Positions 55,059 through 62,580 of a DNA stretch of 64,000 nt are shown one piece after another. This stretch comes from an uncultured Flavobacteriales bacterium. Lineage in GTDB: Bacteria > Bacteroidota > Bacteroidia > Flavobacteriales_D > Crocinitomicaceae. The stretch covers positions 544,160 through 608,159 of the forward strand of contig CALSTG010000001.1 in the NCBI GenBank assembly GCA_943789205.1, written 5' to 3'. The notes under the pieces were generated by a model. The model searched no databases and had not been told where the DNA came from. It worked only from the letters and a program-made list of their open reading frames with translations. Both the position numbers and the translations under genes were made by a program. The stretch's first letter is position 1. Every line of letters starts with the position of its first letter.

Positions 55059-56405
55059 TTAATCTAATTTTCTTTTTCTAAACCACTTTTCAAAATTGGA
55101 TGGTGAAAATACCATACCAAACTTAAATCCAATGTACTGTTCTTTCAAATCTGCATCAACTCCCGTTGCTTTCTCTCCTAGCACAAAAGCAAGATTGAGA
55201 GAGGATAGCGACATTTGAGCAAGTATCGGAATACCAATTCCAAATGTCGTGCCACGATCAAAATAAGTTTGACCATTCGAAGTGAAAGGCAACTCACGTT
55301 GAAAATAACCAACTCGATAATTCAACTTTTCTAACATTTTCAATGTGGCAACATTTTCGAACAATCTGGTCTCAGGAGAATAGCTTAAACCAAAAGACAT
55401 CATGTTTGAGGCATCAATCGACCAATCATCAGATGGGTCAAGTTCAGAGCGAATACCTTGATTCACTTTATATGACACGGCTAATGTCAAATTTGGTCGT
55501 CTCGTAGTTGCTTTTCGTTTTGTCTCTTTAAAGAACAACTTATACTTAATGCCGATTTCATACGAATTTAACACCCTAACTGCACCTGAGGTATTTGTGG
55601 TAAATACGGTGTCATATATTGAGGGAGCGTCAATATTGGCAGAAGCATAAAGACTATTTTCAAATGAGGCATTAAAGCTTTGTTCGGGATTCATTGTAAA
55701 ACCTATGAGCATGGTTTGCCGCTGACCTATTTGCTGTTCAAAATGCGCTCCTATTTCATAATGAAATGCTGAAAGCCTTGTAAGGTTGGTTGATAAACCT
55801 CCTGGATTTGTATCGGCATTTAACAATTCGCTCTTTCGTTCATTCGAAACAAAGCCAAAAAGATAGGAGACATTTGCACCGATAGATAAATGGGTACGTT
55901 TGGAAGCAATAGGAGCAAAAGAAAATCCTAAAAATGCGTCCTGAAGGTTCCCTCGTCCATTGTACGTATATCTAATGGAATCAATTCCAGTAAATATGGA
56001 TTGACTAAATTCATAACCCACATTTGAATATGGTTTTAAACCAAAGGCAAACCCACTTCGCTTGGTGGCTTTAAAGGCAAGAGAAAAATGATCAAAAATG
56101 GTAGAGGTTTTAAATTCATTTATCCCTGCTTGTTGGAAAAAAGAAAATCGGGAGTCAATACTTAAAGACAAAAGCGTATTTCCTTTACTCAATCTTGAAT
56201 ATGATGAGGGATTAAAAAAATTAACATTCGTAGAATCTATCCAAACACTATTTACATTTCCCAAGGCACCGGTAATAGCGTTCACTCCTGAATTGTATTC
56301 ACCTATGCCGTATGAGGAAAGGGGATGACTTGTATTGACTTGAGCATAAGAAAGCTGAAGTATTAGTCCAAAAGCAAAAGTTAATTTATAACGTATTAAT
56401 CTCAT
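55059..56405 (-). CDS. Outer-membrane protein of unknown function (FadL-like shape)
   Basis: 448 aa from ATG 56405; an upstream start at 56417 is also possible. Signal peptide 1-~21 (ending LSYAQ). The N-terminal part TSHPLSSYGIGEYNSGVNAITGALGNV and the strand-rich body with a final FKFGMVFSPSNFEKWFRKRKL resemble the Bacteroidota outer-membrane barrel usually encoded next to coaX. It overlaps coaX by about 20 bp. Transport function is unproven. Confidence 0.75.
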   Translation of the reverse strand: MRLIRYKLTFAFGLILQLSYAQVNTSHPLSSYGIGEYNSGVNAITGALGNVNSVWIDSTNVNFFNPSSYSRLSKGNTLLSLSIDSRFSFFQQAGINEFKTSTIFDHFSLAFKATKRSGFAFGLKPYSNVGYEFSQSIFTGIDSIRYTYNGRGNLQDAFLGFSFAPIASKRTHLSIGANVSYLFGFVSNERKSELLNADTNPGGLSTNLTRLSAFHYEIGAHFEQQIGQRQTMLIGFTMNPEQSFNASFENSLYASANIDAPSIYDTVFTTNTSGAVRVLNSYEIGIKYKLFFKETKRKATTRRPNLTLAVSYKVNQGIRSELDPSDDWSIDASNMMSFGLSYSPETRLFENVATLKMLEKLNYRVGYFQRELPFTSNGQTYFDRGTTFGIGIPILAQMSLSSLNLAFVLGEKATGVDADLKEQYIGFKFGMVFSPSNFEKWFRKRKLD

Positions 56406-57108
56406 ATATCTCAACAATTCCTTCGAGTGTCAAATTTTTGTTTGCAAAGATGTTACTTTTTTGAGGGAAATCAAAATAAGTAGCATCCCCTCCAGTGATT
56501 AATATTTGCAAATCATTAAAGTCACGCTGATAACGAGAAATTAAGCCTTCTATTTCATGATGCATACCATTAATTACACCTGATTGAATTGCACGTGTTG
56601 TATTTTCGCCTATGATATGGGTATGCTCTTTTATATTTAATAAGGGCAACTTACTGGTGCACTCATGAAGTGATTGATATCTCAAAGATATTCCAGGAGC
56701 AATCGAACCTCCTCTGTAAAGGTTATCTGCTGATAAAAAATCAAACTTAACACATGTCCCGATATCAATGATCAATGAATTACTCAAAGGAAACTTTGCA
56801 GCCGCCGCAGCAACATTACACAAGCGGTCAACTCCTATCGTATCCATCGAAGTATATTCACTCTTAAATGGTAATTTGAGATTGTAACTAATTTGGAAAA
56901 ACAGACCATTATTATCTTCAACCAATTTTTTGAAATCTTGATGCGTTACAGAAATGCAAACAACCACTTTGTTAATAATAAAAGGAATAATTTCATCCAA
57001 TGAACTAAAACGATCTACCGTGGATAATTTACCGTTTTTAATTACAGCCAATTTGATAGCGGTATTCCCTGCATCGATTATTACATAGTCCTTTTCTCGC
57101 TTGAACAT
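56386..57108 (-). CDS. coaX: Type III pantothenate kinase
   Basis: 240 aa from the ATG at 57108. DAGNTAIKLAVIKNG near residue 11 is the phosphate-binding start. MDTIGVDRLCNVAAAAAKF and SLIIDIGTCVKFDFLSAD (catalytic Asp) follow, then RGGSIAPGISLRYQSLHE. It phosphorylates pantothenate, the first step of CoA synthesis. A TATCTTTG box ends exactly 4 nt before this ATG and excludes the longer start at 57123. Confidence 0.95.
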   Translation of the reverse strand: MFKREKDYVIIDAGNTAIKLAVIKNGKLSTVDRFSSLDEIIPFIINKVVVCISVTHQDFKKLVEDNNGLFFQISYNLKLPFKSEYTSMDTIGVDRLCNVAAAAAKFPLSNSLIIDIGTCVKFDFLSADNLYRGGSIAPGISLRYQSLHECTSKLPLLNIKEHTHIIGENTTRAIQSGVINGMHHEIEGLISRYQRDFNDLQILITGGDATYFDFPQKSNIFANKNLTLEGIVEIYEINTL

Positions 57109-57112
57109 GTCA

Positions 57113-57120
57113 CAAAGATA
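57113..57120 (-). promoter_or_regulatory. -7 box TATCTTTG of coaX, 4 nt before ATG
   Basis: Perfect TAnnTTTG on the minus strand ending 4 nt before the ATG at 57108. Confidence 0.65.
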
Positions 57121-57172
57121 CAAGTAACGCTATATTTTTCGAGAATAATTGCATACTAAACCAAAATATTCA

Positions 57173-57180
57173 TATTTTTG
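57173..57180 (+). promoter_or_regulatory. -7 box TATTTTTG of tRNA-Phe
   Basis: Perfect TAnnTTTG ending 14 nt before the mature tRNA 5' end; divergent from the coaX promoter. Confidence 0.6.
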
Positions 57181-57194
57181 CCTCCGCAATGGCT

Positions 57195-57267
57195 GGTGCC
57201 TTAGCTCAGTTGGTAGAGCAATGGACTGAAAATCCATGTGTCCCTGGTTCGATTCCTGGAGGCACCA
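57195..57267 (+). tRNA. tRNA-Phe (anticodon GAA)
   Basis: 73 nt: acceptor GGTGCCT/AGGCACC, D-arm GCTC/GAGC, anticodon stem ATGGA/TCCAT around CTGAAAA (anticodon GAA), T-arm CCTGG-TTCGATT-CCTGG. The T-stem has a T-T mismatch at its middle pair. CCA is not encoded. A strong terminator follows 9 nt later. Confidence 0.95.
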
Positions 57268-57275
57268 CAAAAGAA

Positions 57276-57310
57276 AAGCCCCTCAATTAATGAGGGGCTT
57301 TTTTTGTTTG
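57276..57310 (+). terminator. Bidirectional terminator after tRNA-Phe
   Basis: AAGCCCCTCA-ATTAA-TGAGGGGCTT, a 10-bp perfect stem followed by TTTTTTGTTT. On the minus strand the run after the stem is TTCTTTTG, so it can also end the 57347-57706 gene. Confidence 0.9.
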
Positions 57311-57346
57311 AAATAAGGAAAGTGCCTTATTGAAACAAGGAGATTT

Positions 57347-57706
57347 TTAATGTGATACAATTAAAGTTTCAGAGGCCATACATTTCTTTTTATAAAAATA
57401 TCCGACCTGATATAAACCTACCTTCAATCGTCTCACAGTAAGGTTTTTAGAAAGGTCACCTGCTAAAATTGTCACAGCTCCATCTGATTTATTAATCAAG
57501 ATGACCTTGTCTATAGGTTGTGAAACATCCCAGTCCAAATTTACATTGGATTCTTTCTTGGATACTTCTAATTTAGCACTGGAAGAACCGAGGTCAGTCT
57601 CATTGCTAAATGAATTTAAAAATATGTCTTCGTGAAATTGATTTTGTTGTGAAAATGTAAAGTTGTTAATGATAACGAGACATATTATTGTAACTATTCT
57701 ATTCAT
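57347..57706 (-). CDS. Small secreted protein, mostly a T9SS-like C-terminal domain
   Basis: 119 aa. Signal peptide 1-~19 (ending FTFSQ), then a ~30-residue linker, then a strand-rich C-terminal half (VNLDWDVSQPIDKVILIN; LTVRRLKVGLYQVGYFYKKKCMASETLIV) that resembles type A sorting domains, although the usual PNP start is missing. No other domain is present. It is the first of three small secreted genes in this stretch. Confidence 0.6.
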   Translation of the reverse strand: MNRIVTIICLVIINNFTFSQQNQFHEDIFLNSFSNETDLGSSSAKLEVSKKESNVNLDWDVSQPIDKVILINKSDGAVTILAGDLSKNLTVRRLKVGLYQVGYFYKKKCMASETLIVSH

Positions 57707-57805
57707 TTGTTTTTTTAATTCTTTTGTTATTTGTTGCTACAAATTTACGCTGACAATTAAAGTTTTATGACAAATAAAGTTTGGCAGTTGTTCAAAATAC
57801 CTATG

Positions 57806-57828
57806 CATATGTAGTTAGCACTAAGTGT
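57806..57828. promoter_or_regulatory. Degenerate palindrome upstream of the 57706 gene
   Basis: ATGTA-GTTA-G-CACTAAGTG, related to the CTAAGTA-N4-TACTTAG motif at 58203 and 58807. It lies 100 nt upstream of the start. Confidence 0.35.
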
Positions 57829-57943
57829 TTATTTGTAGGGTGTGATGCGTGAAGAGAATTCATCATTAACAATCAATAGTTATTTGAGATTCTATGTTTA
57901 AGTCTATAAATGATACTTTGTGCCAATTCCTTTTAAAATGCAT

Positions 57944-58099
57944 TTATGTAATTAAGATCTTTCTGTAGACCTTCATAAAGTATAAAGTAATTGATGTAAT
58001 AAAAACAGGCCCACCTTTCTGTAATGAATAATTATCGTCTTGCGATAGCAACAAACCAAGAAGAAACACAAGGCATAATAAAAGGTGGGCTGCTTTCAT
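57944..58099 (-). CDS. 51-residue secreted peptide, or structured RNA
   Basis: A 51-codon ORF with a clear signal peptide (residues 1-20, MKAAHLLLCLVFLLGLLLSQ) and a short mature part DDNYSLQKGGPVFITSITLY. It sits between two small secreted genes on the same strand, with a similar A/C-rich stretch before the ATG. The same DNA contains a 10-bp inverted repeat GCCCACCTTT/AAAGGTGGGC (58081-58090 and 58009-58018) around a 5-bp hairpin, so a structured RNA is an alternative. Function unknown. Confidence 0.5.
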   Translation of the reverse strand: MKAAHLLLCLVFLLGLLLSQDDNYSLQKGGPVFITSITLYFMKVYRKILIT

Positions 58100-58202
58100 T
58101 GTTTGTTGTTTGCTGTGTTTATCAAAAGTATAAGCTAATATTTAATGAGGTTTCATTTATAAGCTGATAAATCAATATATACGCCTTTAGAATTAGTAAT
58201 AG

Positions 58203-58220
58203 CTAAGTAATTATACTTAG
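58203..58220. promoter_or_regulatory. Perfect palindrome upstream of the 51-residue gene
   Basis: CTAAGTA-ATTA-TACTTAG, an exact 7-bp inverted repeat with a 4-nt spacer, 104 nt upstream of the 58099 start. A near copy lies upstream of the 58684 gene. Candidate operator. Confidence 0.5.
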
Positions 58221-58239
58221 TGACAAAAAAGAACAAAAA

Positions 58240-58259
58240 AAAAGGCCCGAAGGCCTTTT
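58240..58259 (-). terminator. Terminator of the 58292-58684 gene
   Basis: Minus strand: AAAAGGCC-TTCG-GGCCTTTT, an 8-bp stem with a stable TTCG loop, followed by a run of T. It lies 33 nt past the stop. Confidence 0.88.
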
Positions 58260-58291
58260 GCTAACTAAACTATAAACTATGAAATAAAATT

Positions 58292-58684
58292 TTAATTAAT
58301 CACTTTTAATTTTTGTATCCCTAGGATTTCATTCTTGCGAATGAATCTAATGATATAGACACCTTCTTCTAGATTCGAAGCTGTAATTAATGTTTGTCCT
58401 TCTTCTACGGAAAGCACCTTAATTTGATTTGTTGCGGCTAAAATCATTTGAACTTCTGTTATCTCTGCCCAATCTGGCCAAGACATTTTCACTTTTGCAA
58501 TTAATGTTGGGTTTGGGAAAATGTTTGCCCTGAATATTTCTGAGGTTGTCGGGTTTAAAAGATCTCCACTTACAGTAGATTCTACGCTAAATGGATTTTT
58601 TTGTTGAAGATCATCCTGACTCATAGCGTTTCCAGAAATTAAAATAAACGCGCCTAAAAAGATTTTTGTAATAGTTGTTTTCAT
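58292..58684 (-). CDS. Small secreted protein with T9SS sorting domain only
   Basis: 130 aa. Signal peptide 1-~22 (ending NAMSQ). After a ~30-residue linker the protein is a T9SS type A sorting domain: ANIFPNPTLIAKVKMSWPDWAEITEVQMI, then LEEGVYIIRFIRKNEILGIQKLKVIN. No catalytic or binding domain is present in front. It has its own terminator, and a palindrome lies 123 nt upstream. Confidence 0.78.
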   Translation of the reverse strand: MKTTITKIFLGAFILISGNAMSQDDLQQKNPFSVESTVSGDLLNPTTSEIFRANIFPNPTLIAKVKMSWPDWAEITEVQMILAATNQIKVLSVEEGQTLITASNLEEGVYIIRFIRKNEILGIQKLKVIN

Positions 58685-58806
58685 TTGTCTGTTGTTTTAA
58701 ATGTTGTTTTGTTTTGTTTATGGGTCAAAGGTGCTGACTCTTTTGTAATGAATATCTAATAATCCTTTAATTGAAAACCAAAATAAACCCAAGCACTGAA
58801 AAGAAG

Positions 58807-58824
58807 CTAAGTAGTAATACCTAG
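58807..58824. promoter_or_regulatory. Palindrome upstream of the 58684 gene
   Basis: CTAAGTA-GTAA-TACCTAG, one mismatch from a perfect inverted repeat; same motif as at 58203. Confidence 0.45.
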
Positions 58825-58928
58825 TAGGTCTTGGGTGTGAGTAGCAAGAAGAAATGAGAAAATAGTTATTAAATTGCTGAAAAACAGATCGTTAAATAAC
58901 AATAATACGTAGTGTTTTCGTGAGTTAG

Positions 58929-59507
58929 CTATTTCTGTAAAAATTGAATAAAATCAATATGTAAGTTTGACAATCGCGCGTTATAGGTATCTCTTAAGTC
59001 GGTTGGAAGTTCTGGATACGCAAGCAAACGCTCATATGCATCACGTATGAGCATCGTATCACGATTTTCCATATTAAAGTCTAGAATTGCCGCATTTTTT
59101 TCTAAAACTATTAGCAGGTCTTTAAAGTCCGGATATAATAATGCAATAGAATCTCCATAATCAATAGCCCTTTGATAAACACCAGCGTCATCATAAAGCT
59201 GCTGCACATCTGCTAGACAGTATGCCGACAATGAATCTTCGGGGAATGCCTTATAATATGCAAGGTTTCGATTAATTAGTTCTATTCTTACTAATGATAC
59301 ATCCGTCTTATACTTAATAATATCTTCTTTACCGTAGCTACGCAAAACTTCCTGAGAAAGATTATATATTGACATTAAAGAATCATTCATCGTCCTAATG
59401 TCATTTTGAAGCTGTTCTTTCGTATCAATCTTATTTATGGTATCTTTTTTGGGTGTGGACTGACAACCTAAAAATATTAAGAAGAAGATTATTGGTATTT
59501 TTTTCAT
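58929..59507 (-). CDS. Lipoprotein of unknown function
   Basis: 192 aa. Lipobox FLIFLGCQS gives a lipoprotein with a helical body (LQNDIRTMNDSLMSIYNLSQEV; YKAFPEDSLSAYCLADVQQLYDDAG) that resembles tetratricopeptide repeats. It overlaps def by 4 bp and is co-transcribed with def and probably ruvX. Function unknown. Confidence 0.7.
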   Translation of the reverse strand: MKKIPIIFFLIFLGCQSTPKKDTINKIDTKEQLQNDIRTMNDSLMSIYNLSQEVLRSYGKEDIIKYKTDVSLVRIELINRNLAYYKAFPEDSLSAYCLADVQQLYDDAGVYQRAIDYGDSIALLYPDFKDLLIVLEKNAAILDFNMENRDTMLIRDAYERLLAYPELPTDLRDTYNARLSNLHIDFIQFLQK

Positions 59508-60094
59508 TTTCTCGTTTTTTTAGGGAACCTCATTTTATAATCAATATCAATTTCACCACTTGATATATTGTTAAGCTTTTTTTGAATCATTTTGCGTTTT
59601 AGAGGACCTAAATAATCGGTAAATAAAACCCCTTCAATATGATCGTATTCATGTTGAAAAATGCGAGCCGCATAACCAGAATATGATTCCTCTTTTAATA
59701 CCCAATTTTCGTCATAGTAAGAAACCGTAATATTTGGCTTTCTTGAGACATTTTCTCTGATTTTCGGGATGGATAAACACCCCTCCTGAAATGGCCATTC
59801 TTTACCCTCCTCTTCCTCTATAATAGGATTAATAAACACTTTCTTAAAATCCTCAATACCTTCAGCTCGCGGGTCGTCTTCACCATCTTCATCCTCAGCG
59901 AATGGGCTTCCGTCAACAATGAACAAACGTATATTCTTGCCTATTTGAGGAGCGGCAAGCCCAACTCCTTTCGCCTTGTACATCGTCTCAAACATGTCAG
60001 AAATCAACTGCTTTAAATCTTTATAATTCTCATCAATTTCTTCACAATCTTTTTTGAGAATTGGATCTCCGTAAGCAACTATTGGTAAAATCAT
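59504..60094 (-). CDS. def: Peptide deformylase
   Basis: 196 aa. Motif I GVGLAAPQIG (~43-52), motif II EGCLSIP with the metal Cys, and motif III FQHEYDHIEGVLF with the two metal His and catalytic Glu. An acidic insertion (DEDGEDDPRAEGIED) lies between I and II. It removes the N-formyl group from new proteins. It is 32 bp downstream of ruvX. Confidence 0.97.
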   Translation of the reverse strand: MILPIVAYGDPILKKDCEEIDENYKDLKQLISDMFETMYKAKGVGLAAPQIGKNIRLFIVDGSPFAEDEDGEDDPRAEGIEDFKKVFINPIIEEEEGKEWPFQEGCLSIPKIRENVSRKPNITVSYYDENWVLKEESYSGYAARIFQHEYDHIEGVLFTDYLGPLKRKMIQKKLNNISSGEIDIDYKMRFPKKTRK

Positions 60095-60126
60095 GTTCGT
60101 ATTTTTTGTAAAATTAAAATTTTAGG

Positions 60127-60537
60127 CTAACTGTTTGCGCTCAAATAATCTTGTAATATAATTGTGGCACTAAGACGATCAAGCCTTCCCTTATCTTGTC
60201 GTTTTTTCTTTGAAACAGTTTGAATCAAGGTTTGTTGTGCGATTTTTGAAGTCATTCTCTCATCATACAAGGCAACATTACATTGAGAAAATTGTTTTTC
60301 GATCGCCGTCTTTAACAAGCGCACATTTGCTGTTATATCAGTATCTTTACCACTAAGGTCGAGAGGATATCCAATGACTATAGTCTGAATGAATTCATTC
60401 GCTACCAGATTTTCAATTTCTTGCATTAAATCAACAGATGCTACAGTTTTTAACGGAGTAGCTATTATTCCTAGGTCATCTGAAATAGAAATACCTGTTC
60501 TCTTTAAACCAAAATCAATTCCAATTGCTTTATTCAT
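60127..60537 (-). CDS. ruvX: Putative pre-16S rRNA nuclease / Holliday junction resolvase RuvX
   Basis: 136 aa RNase-H-fold protein (YqgF). IDFGLKRTGISISD with the metal Asp at residue ~8, TIVIGYPLDLSGKDTD, and YDERMTSKIAQQ are conserved motifs; SATIILQDYL closes it. It probably trims pre-16S rRNA. A TACTTTTG box ends 4 nt before the ATG, indicating a leaderless transcript for ruvX-def-lipoprotein. Confidence 0.93.
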   Translation of the reverse strand: MNKAIGIDFGLKRTGISISDDLGIIATPLKTVASVDLMQEIENLVANEFIQTIVIGYPLDLSGKDTDITANVRLLKTAIEKQFSQCNVALYDERMTSKIAQQTLIQTVSKKKRQDKGRLDRLSATIILQDYLSANS

Positions 60538-60541
60538 TGAG

Positions 60542-60549
60542 CAAAAGTA
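60542..60549 (-). promoter_or_regulatory. -7 box TACTTTTG of ruvX, 4 nt before ATG
   Basis: Perfect TAnnTTTG on the minus strand ending 4 nt before the ruvX ATG. Confidence 0.62.
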
Positions 60550-60625
60550 TAAAATAGAACATTACTAAACTTTACTCTATTTACACTTTTAACATATTTA
60601 AAGTTTCCTTAGTGAATAATGTATC

Positions 60626-60633
60626 TATATTTG
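60626..60633 (+). promoter_or_regulatory. -7 box TATATTTG of the efflux operon, 4 nt before GTG
   Basis: Perfect TAnnTTTG ending 4 nt before the GTG start at 60638. The same spacing occurs with ATG starts elsewhere, which supports GTG as the real start. Confidence 0.62.
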
Positions 60634-60637
60634 CACC

Positions 60638-61252
60638 GTGAATACAAAACAAATTGATTTATTGGAACGCTCTGCAAAGCTTTTTATGAAGCTCGGTATA
60701 CGCAGTGTTACAATGGATGATATTGCCAATCATCTGGGTATATCAAAAAAAACGTTGTATAACCACTTTAAAGACAAAAGTCAACTCGTTAGAGAAATAA
60801 TTAGGTTAAGGATTGCCCAAGATCAAGCAGTATGTAAATCTTTTGCCCTTAAATCCATCAATGCTATTGATGAATTAATGCATATCTCCAAATTCGTAAT
60901 TGAATCTCTTTCCTCAATTAATACTACTGTTTTTCATGACTTAAAAAAAAGCCATCCAGATGCGTGGAAAATGTTAGAAGAGCATCGTTTTGGATTTGTA
61001 TACAATCAATTTGTAAAGAATTTACAGCGGGGAATTAAGGAAGGTTTATATCGTGAAAAAATACATAAAGAAATCTATGCAAAACTCCATATAGTAAACA
61101 TAGATGCGATCATTAATGGTTCTATTTTTCCTTGGCCAGAATTTAAATTTGAGACCGTCTTTCTAGAAACTTTTAGAATTCATATTAGAGCCATTACTAA
61201 CGATGCAGGGCTAAATTATTTTAAAACACATTTATTAAATATCAACGAATGA
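60638..61252 (+). CDS. TetR/AcrR-family transcription regulator
   Basis: 204 aa, GTG start. The N-terminal helix-turn-helix VTMDDIANHLGISKKTLYNHFKDKSQLV is at ~24-51; the rest is the helical ligand-binding domain. It is the first gene of an operon with TolC, adaptor and RND pump genes (4-bp overlap with the TolC gene), so it probably controls that pump. The inducer is unknown. Confidence 0.9.
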   Translation: MNTKQIDLLERSAKLFMKLGIRSVTMDDIANHLGISKKTLYNHFKDKSQLVREIIRLRIAQDQAVCKSFALKSINAIDELMHISKFVIESLSSINTTVFHDLKKSHPDAWKMLEEHRFGFVYNQFVKNLQRGIKEGLYREKIHKEIYAKLHIVNIDAIINGSIFPWPEFKFETVFLETFRIHIRAITNDAGLNYFKTHLLNINE

Positions 61253-62574
61253 AACATTTACTAACGCTTCTTATACTCTCAGGGCTCTTTCAAGCGAATG
61301 CTCAGGTTGGACGTTCATTTTCGCTGTTAGAGGCTAAAGAGTATGCGCTCAAAAATCATATCAAAGTTAAAAATGCAGATCTAGAGTATAATAAAGCCGT
61401 TGAGAAGAAAAAGGAATATTTAGCAGCTGGTATGCCAGAAGTAAATATAGCGGGATCATTTAATCAATTTTTAAACTTACCTGTTCAAGTGCTGCCGATT
61501 TCCTTTTTTGATCCTACGGCACCCGAAGATGATATTATTGCCTTTCGTGCAGGAACTGAATTTAACTCTAGTGCGAATCTTCAAGTAAATCAACTTTTGT
61601 TCGATGGCTCTTACTTTATTGGAATTCAAGCATCTAAACTCTTAATTGATGTGCAAAAGATTCAAAAAACAAGAACGAATGAGGAGGTTCTTTTCTCAGT
61701 TATAGAGGCCTATCATATTGCAGCTGTGGCTCAAGAAAATTTAATGTTTTCAGATTCCATTTACAAGATTACTTCCAAATTAGAGGAGAAACAAAAAAAA
61801 TATTTAGAGGCAGGACTCCTAAGTAATGAAGAGCTTGACCAAATGACTTACGCTGTTCTTAGCGCGAAGAATGCCTATGAAAATTCCCAATTGCAATACA
61901 GCAATACGATTGCACTGCTTAAGTATGCCATGGGTTTTCCACAAGATTCAATATGCGTATTGAGCAATGGGTTGGTTGACCTTGATGAAAATGCTTCTCA
62001 AATCAATTTGGGCTCAATAGACGACAATTCATTACTCCCCCTACTTCAGACACAAATTCAGCTGTCACAATGCAATGTTAAAAATAATAAAGCCGGATTT
62101 TTACCATCCCTATCGGCATACTTTCAACAAGGCTACAATGCCTATCGAACTAAATTTGACTTCTTCCAAGACAAACCATGGTACTCACAAACTAATTGGG
62201 GTTTACAAATGAATATTCCTGTATTTTCCAGTGGAAAAGGACGCGCAGTAGTTAAACAATCTGAAATTCAACTGTTACAAGATGAATACAACTTTGAATT
62301 GACTAAGCAAGGTCTAAAGCTTCAAGAAGTGCAGCTTAAAAATACGATTGCTTCAGCTTTAAAAAAGAAAGAACTTCAAAAAGAAAATCATCTATTGGCG
62401 GAAAAAATATATAGAAATGCCATCAATAAAGAGAAGCTTGGAAATGGGAACAACTTACTGGTTACTCAAAAACTCAATCAAACGATGATTGCTCAAGCTG
62501 AATATACCGCAAGCCTTATTGAAGTATACAGAAGCAAACTTGAACTCGACAAACTTTACAATAAATTAAAATAA
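61249..62574 (+). CDS. TolC-family outer-membrane efflux protein
   Basis: 441 aa. Signal peptide 1-~18. Two outer-membrane efflux protein repeats form the long alpha-helical barrel (LLEAKEYALKNHIKVKNADLEYNKA; LQLSQCNVKNNKAGFLPSLSAYFQQG). It forms the outer-membrane channel of the tripartite pump whose other parts follow directly (6-bp gap). Confidence 0.92.
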   Translation: MKHLLTLLILSGLFQANAQVGRSFSLLEAKEYALKNHIKVKNADLEYNKAVEKKKEYLAAGMPEVNIAGSFNQFLNLPVQVLPISFFDPTAPEDDIIAFRAGTEFNSSANLQVNQLLFDGSYFIGIQASKLLIDVQKIQKTRTNEEVLFSVIEAYHIAAVAQENLMFSDSIYKITSKLEEKQKKYLEAGLLSNEELDQMTYAVLSAKNAYENSQLQYSNTIALLKYAMGFPQDSICVLSNGLVDLDENASQINLGSIDDNSLLPLLQTQIQLSQCNVKNNKAGFLPSLSAYFQQGYNAYRTKFDFFQDKPWYSQTNWGLQMNIPVFSSGKGRAVVKQSEIQLLQDEYNFELTKQGLKLQEVQLKNTIASALKKKELQKENHLLAEKIYRNAINKEKLGNGNNLLVTQKLNQTMIAQAEYTASLIEVYRSKLELDKLYNKLK

Positions 62575-62580
62575 ATCCTG

